This document shows, one piece after another, positions 4,125-5,865 of a DNA stretch of 5,865 bases. The notes under the pieces are model-generated. The model was not told the DNA's origin, made no database searches, and saw nothing but the letters and a program-made list of their open reading frames with translations. The number at the start of each line of letters is the position of its first letter. Position 1 is the first letter of the stretch. Source of the stretch: CAYMJV01 sp964390545 (GTDB lineage: Bacteria > Desulfobacterota > BSN033 > UBA1163); NCBI GenBank assembly GCA_964390545.1, contig CAYMJV010000113.1, positions 1-5,865 of the forward strand. Direction: 5' to 3'. The position numbers and the translations under genes are program-made.

Positions 4125-5865
4125 ATGAACGAAGCCCATATTTCAAAGATTGCACAAGAATTGAGTCTCACCCCAAAACAGGTCCACGCCACGGCAGACC
4201 TTTTGAATGAAGGGGCCACTGTCCCCTTTATATCCCGCTACCGAAAGGAAGCTACGGGTTCTCTCGATGAGGTTGCCATCACAGCCGTTCGTGACCGGCT
4301 CAGTCAGCTAATGGAGCTGGACAAGCGCCGCGAGGCCATCCTCAAATCTTTAGAGGAACGGGGGCAGCTCACCGACGAGTTGAAGGAGAAGATCCTTTCG
4401 GCGGAGACCATGGTCGTTCTGGAAGACATCTATTTACCCTACCGGCCCAAACGCCGGACCCGGGCAACGGTCGCCAAAGAAAAGGGACTGGAACCGCTAT
4501 CCCAGCGTCTTTTTGCACAGGAGGACATGGATCCGTTGACCGAAGCTGCTGCCTTCGTCGATTCAGAAAAAGGGGTTGATTCTGCAGAAGACGCCCTCTC
4601 AGGAGCCCGTGACATTATCGCAGAATGGGTCAATGAAGATCAGACGGCTCGGGCCAGGATGCGTGATTTGTATTCAACGAAGGCTGTTTTCAAGTCAAAC
4701 GTTGTTCCAGAGAAGGAGGCCGATGGAAGCAAGTACAAGGATTACTTTAACTGGGAAGAGCCCGTGAGCACCGCGCCATCCCACAGGATTCTTGCCATGA
4801 GGCGAGGAGAAAATGAGGGCTTTCTCACACTGAGGGTTTTGCCCCCTGAAGAGGGAGCCTTGGATATCCTCGATGGTCTTTTTGTGAAGGGGGAAGGGCC
4901 TGCATCCCAGCAGGTCAAGATGTCCGTGCACGATAGCTACAAGAGACTTCTCTCTCCTTCCATGGAGACTGAGATCCGTCAGGCAACAAAAAAGCAGGCG
5001 GATGAGGAGGCGATTCGGGTCTTTGTCGAGAATCTCCGTCAACTTCTTCTCGCTCCACCCCTTGGCCAGAAGAATGTCCTTGCCATCGATCCCGGGTTCC
5101 GGACCGGATGCAAAGTGGTCTGTCTCGACCGGCAAGGCAAGCTGTTACATACCGATACTATTTATCCATTGCAATCCGAGAAAGCTGCAGCCGATGCACG
5201 TTTAAAGATCCTTGAGATGTGTGAGCGATTCCGCATAGAGGCCATTGCCGTCGGGAACGGCACAGCGGGAAGGGAGACAGAGACTTTCATCCGCAGCCTC
5301 GATCTCTCAAAGAACATTCAGGTGGTGATGGTCAACGAGAGCGGTGCATCGGTCTATTCGGCATCCGTGGTAGCACGGGAAGAGTTTCCGGATCAGGATG
5401 TGACTGTGCGGGGAGCGGCATCCATCGGCCGGAGACTGATGGACCCTCTGGCAGAGCTCGTGAAGATCGACCCAAAGTCGATCGGTGTTGGCCAATACCA
5501 ACACGATGTGGACCAGGGAGCCTTAAAGAGCAGTCTCGATGATGTGGTCGTGAGCTGCGTTAACCGCGTGGGCGTGGAAGTCAATACAGCAAGCAAACAG
5601 CTTCTTACGTATGTCTCAGGATTAGGACCGCAGCTTGCCAAGGGGATCGTGGAGCACCGGAACGAGAGCGGTCCGTTTCGATCGAGGGAAGAACTGAAGA
5701 AGGTGCCTCGCCTAGGACCTAAGGCCTTTGAGCAGGCCGCGGGTTTTTTGCGCATCAGCGAAGGAGAAAACCCGCTGGATCGAAGCGCTGTCCATCCGGA
5801 GAGCTATCCGATTGTCGATACCATGGCAACGGATCTGGGCTGCTCGGTGCTGGATTTGATGCACG
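4125..5865 (+). CDS. tex: Tex, S1-domain transcription accessory protein (3' end outside window)
   Basis: 580 codons are open from ATG 4125 to the window edge, with no stop or frameshift. Tex proteins are usually about 700-780 residues, so the C-terminal S1 domain and stop lie beyond the window. Tex is a cytoplasmic nucleic-acid-binding factor linked to transcription and RNA handling, homologous to eukaryotic Spt6. The order seen is typical. The helical Tex N-domain opens with ISKIAQELSLTPKQV and contains ATVPFISRYRKEATGSLDE and LEDIYLPYRPKRRTRATVA. The YqgF/RNase H-like domain has AIDPGFRTGCK (Asp322) and VGNGTAGRETE (376-386). VNESGASVYSAS and GVGQYQHDV (454-462) follow, then tandem helix-hairpin-helix motifs (GLGPQLAKGIVEHR from 498; VPRLGPKAFEQAAGFLRI 527-544). 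GAGGG (4115-4119) provides the ribosome binding site. Confidence 0.95.
   Translation, partial: MNEAHISKIAQELSLTPKQVHATADLLNEGATVPFISRYRKEATGSLDEVAITAVRDRLSQLMELDKRREAILKSLEERGQLTDELKEKILSAETMVVLEDIYLPYRPKRRTRATVAKEKGLEPLSQRLFAQEDMDPLTEAAAFVDSEKGVDSAEDALSGARDIIAEWVNEDQTARARMRDLYSTKAVFKSNVVPEKEADGSKYKDYFNWEEPVSTAPSHRILAMRRGENEGFLTLRVLPPEEGALDILDGLFVKGEGPASQQVKMSVHDSYKRLLSPSMETEIRQATKKQADEEAIRVFVENLRQLLLAPPLGQKNVLAIDPGFRTGCKVVCLDRQGKLLHTDTIYPLQSEKAAADARLKILEMCERFRIEAIAVGNGTAGRETETFIRSLDLSKNIQVVMVNESGASVYSASVVAREEFPDQDVTVRGAASIGRRLMDPLAELVKIDPKSIGVGQYQHDVDQGALKSSLDDVVVSCVNRVGVEVNTASKQLLTYVSGLGPQLAKGIVEHRNESGPFRSREELKKVPRLGPKAFEQAAGFLRISEGENPLDRSAVHPESYPIVDTMATDLGCSVLDLMH

Noticed and set aside
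4439..5755. Several open frames on both strands within 4439-5755
   Set aside because: All overlap the continuous tex reading frame, whose domains cover the whole stretch.

Overview
The window comes from a bacterial chromosome of moderate GC content. It carries two housekeeping neighbourhoods and one energy-conservation operon. The pair nfnA-nfnB (electron-bifurcating ferredoxin:NADP+ oxidoreductase, closely related to archaeal sulfide dehydrogenase) points to an obligate anaerobe. Combined with tex, a YaiI/UPF0178 protein, an RRM-type RNA-binding protein and a 63-residue S21, the picture fits a deltaproteobacterial-type anaerobe (Desulfobacterota or relatives). No rRNA or other decisive marker is present, so this lineage call is an inference.

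Layout. Bases 1-261 (+) are the 3' end of a gene with a STAS-like C-terminal domain. It converges, with 14 bases between stops, on a minus-strand pair: an RRM RNA-binding protein (809 to 516) followed by rpsU (467 to 276). The minus-strand leader of that pair starts at a good sigma70-type promoter (904-932). It then runs through a strong hairpin plus six U (832-868) that ends only 22 nt before the start codon, which is the organisation of a transcription attenuator. A divergent promoter (995-1025) drives nfnA (1069-1902) and nfnB (1916-3340) on the plus strand.

Bases 3341-3653 hold no credible gene but are dense in structure: a roughly 130-bp unit with 16-bp imperfect terminal inverted repeats, flanking GTTTAC direct repeats and three internal hairpins (3349-3480); a purine-rich palindrome (3484-3507); and a classic intrinsic terminator (3541-3573) that closes the nfn transcript. 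Downstream on the plus strand lie yaiI (3654-4088) and, 36 bp later, tex (4125 to beyond the window end), probably cotranscribed.

Functionally, nfnAB interconverts NADH, NADPH and ferredoxin. RRM protein and S21 form a translation/RNA-binding unit that resembles the rbp-rpsU linkage known from cyanobacteria. Tex is an RNA-associated transcription accessory factor. I see no complete new defence or biosynthetic system. The most promising undescribed items are the attenuator-like leader of the rbp-rpsU pair and the GTTTAC-flanked structured element downstream of nfnB.
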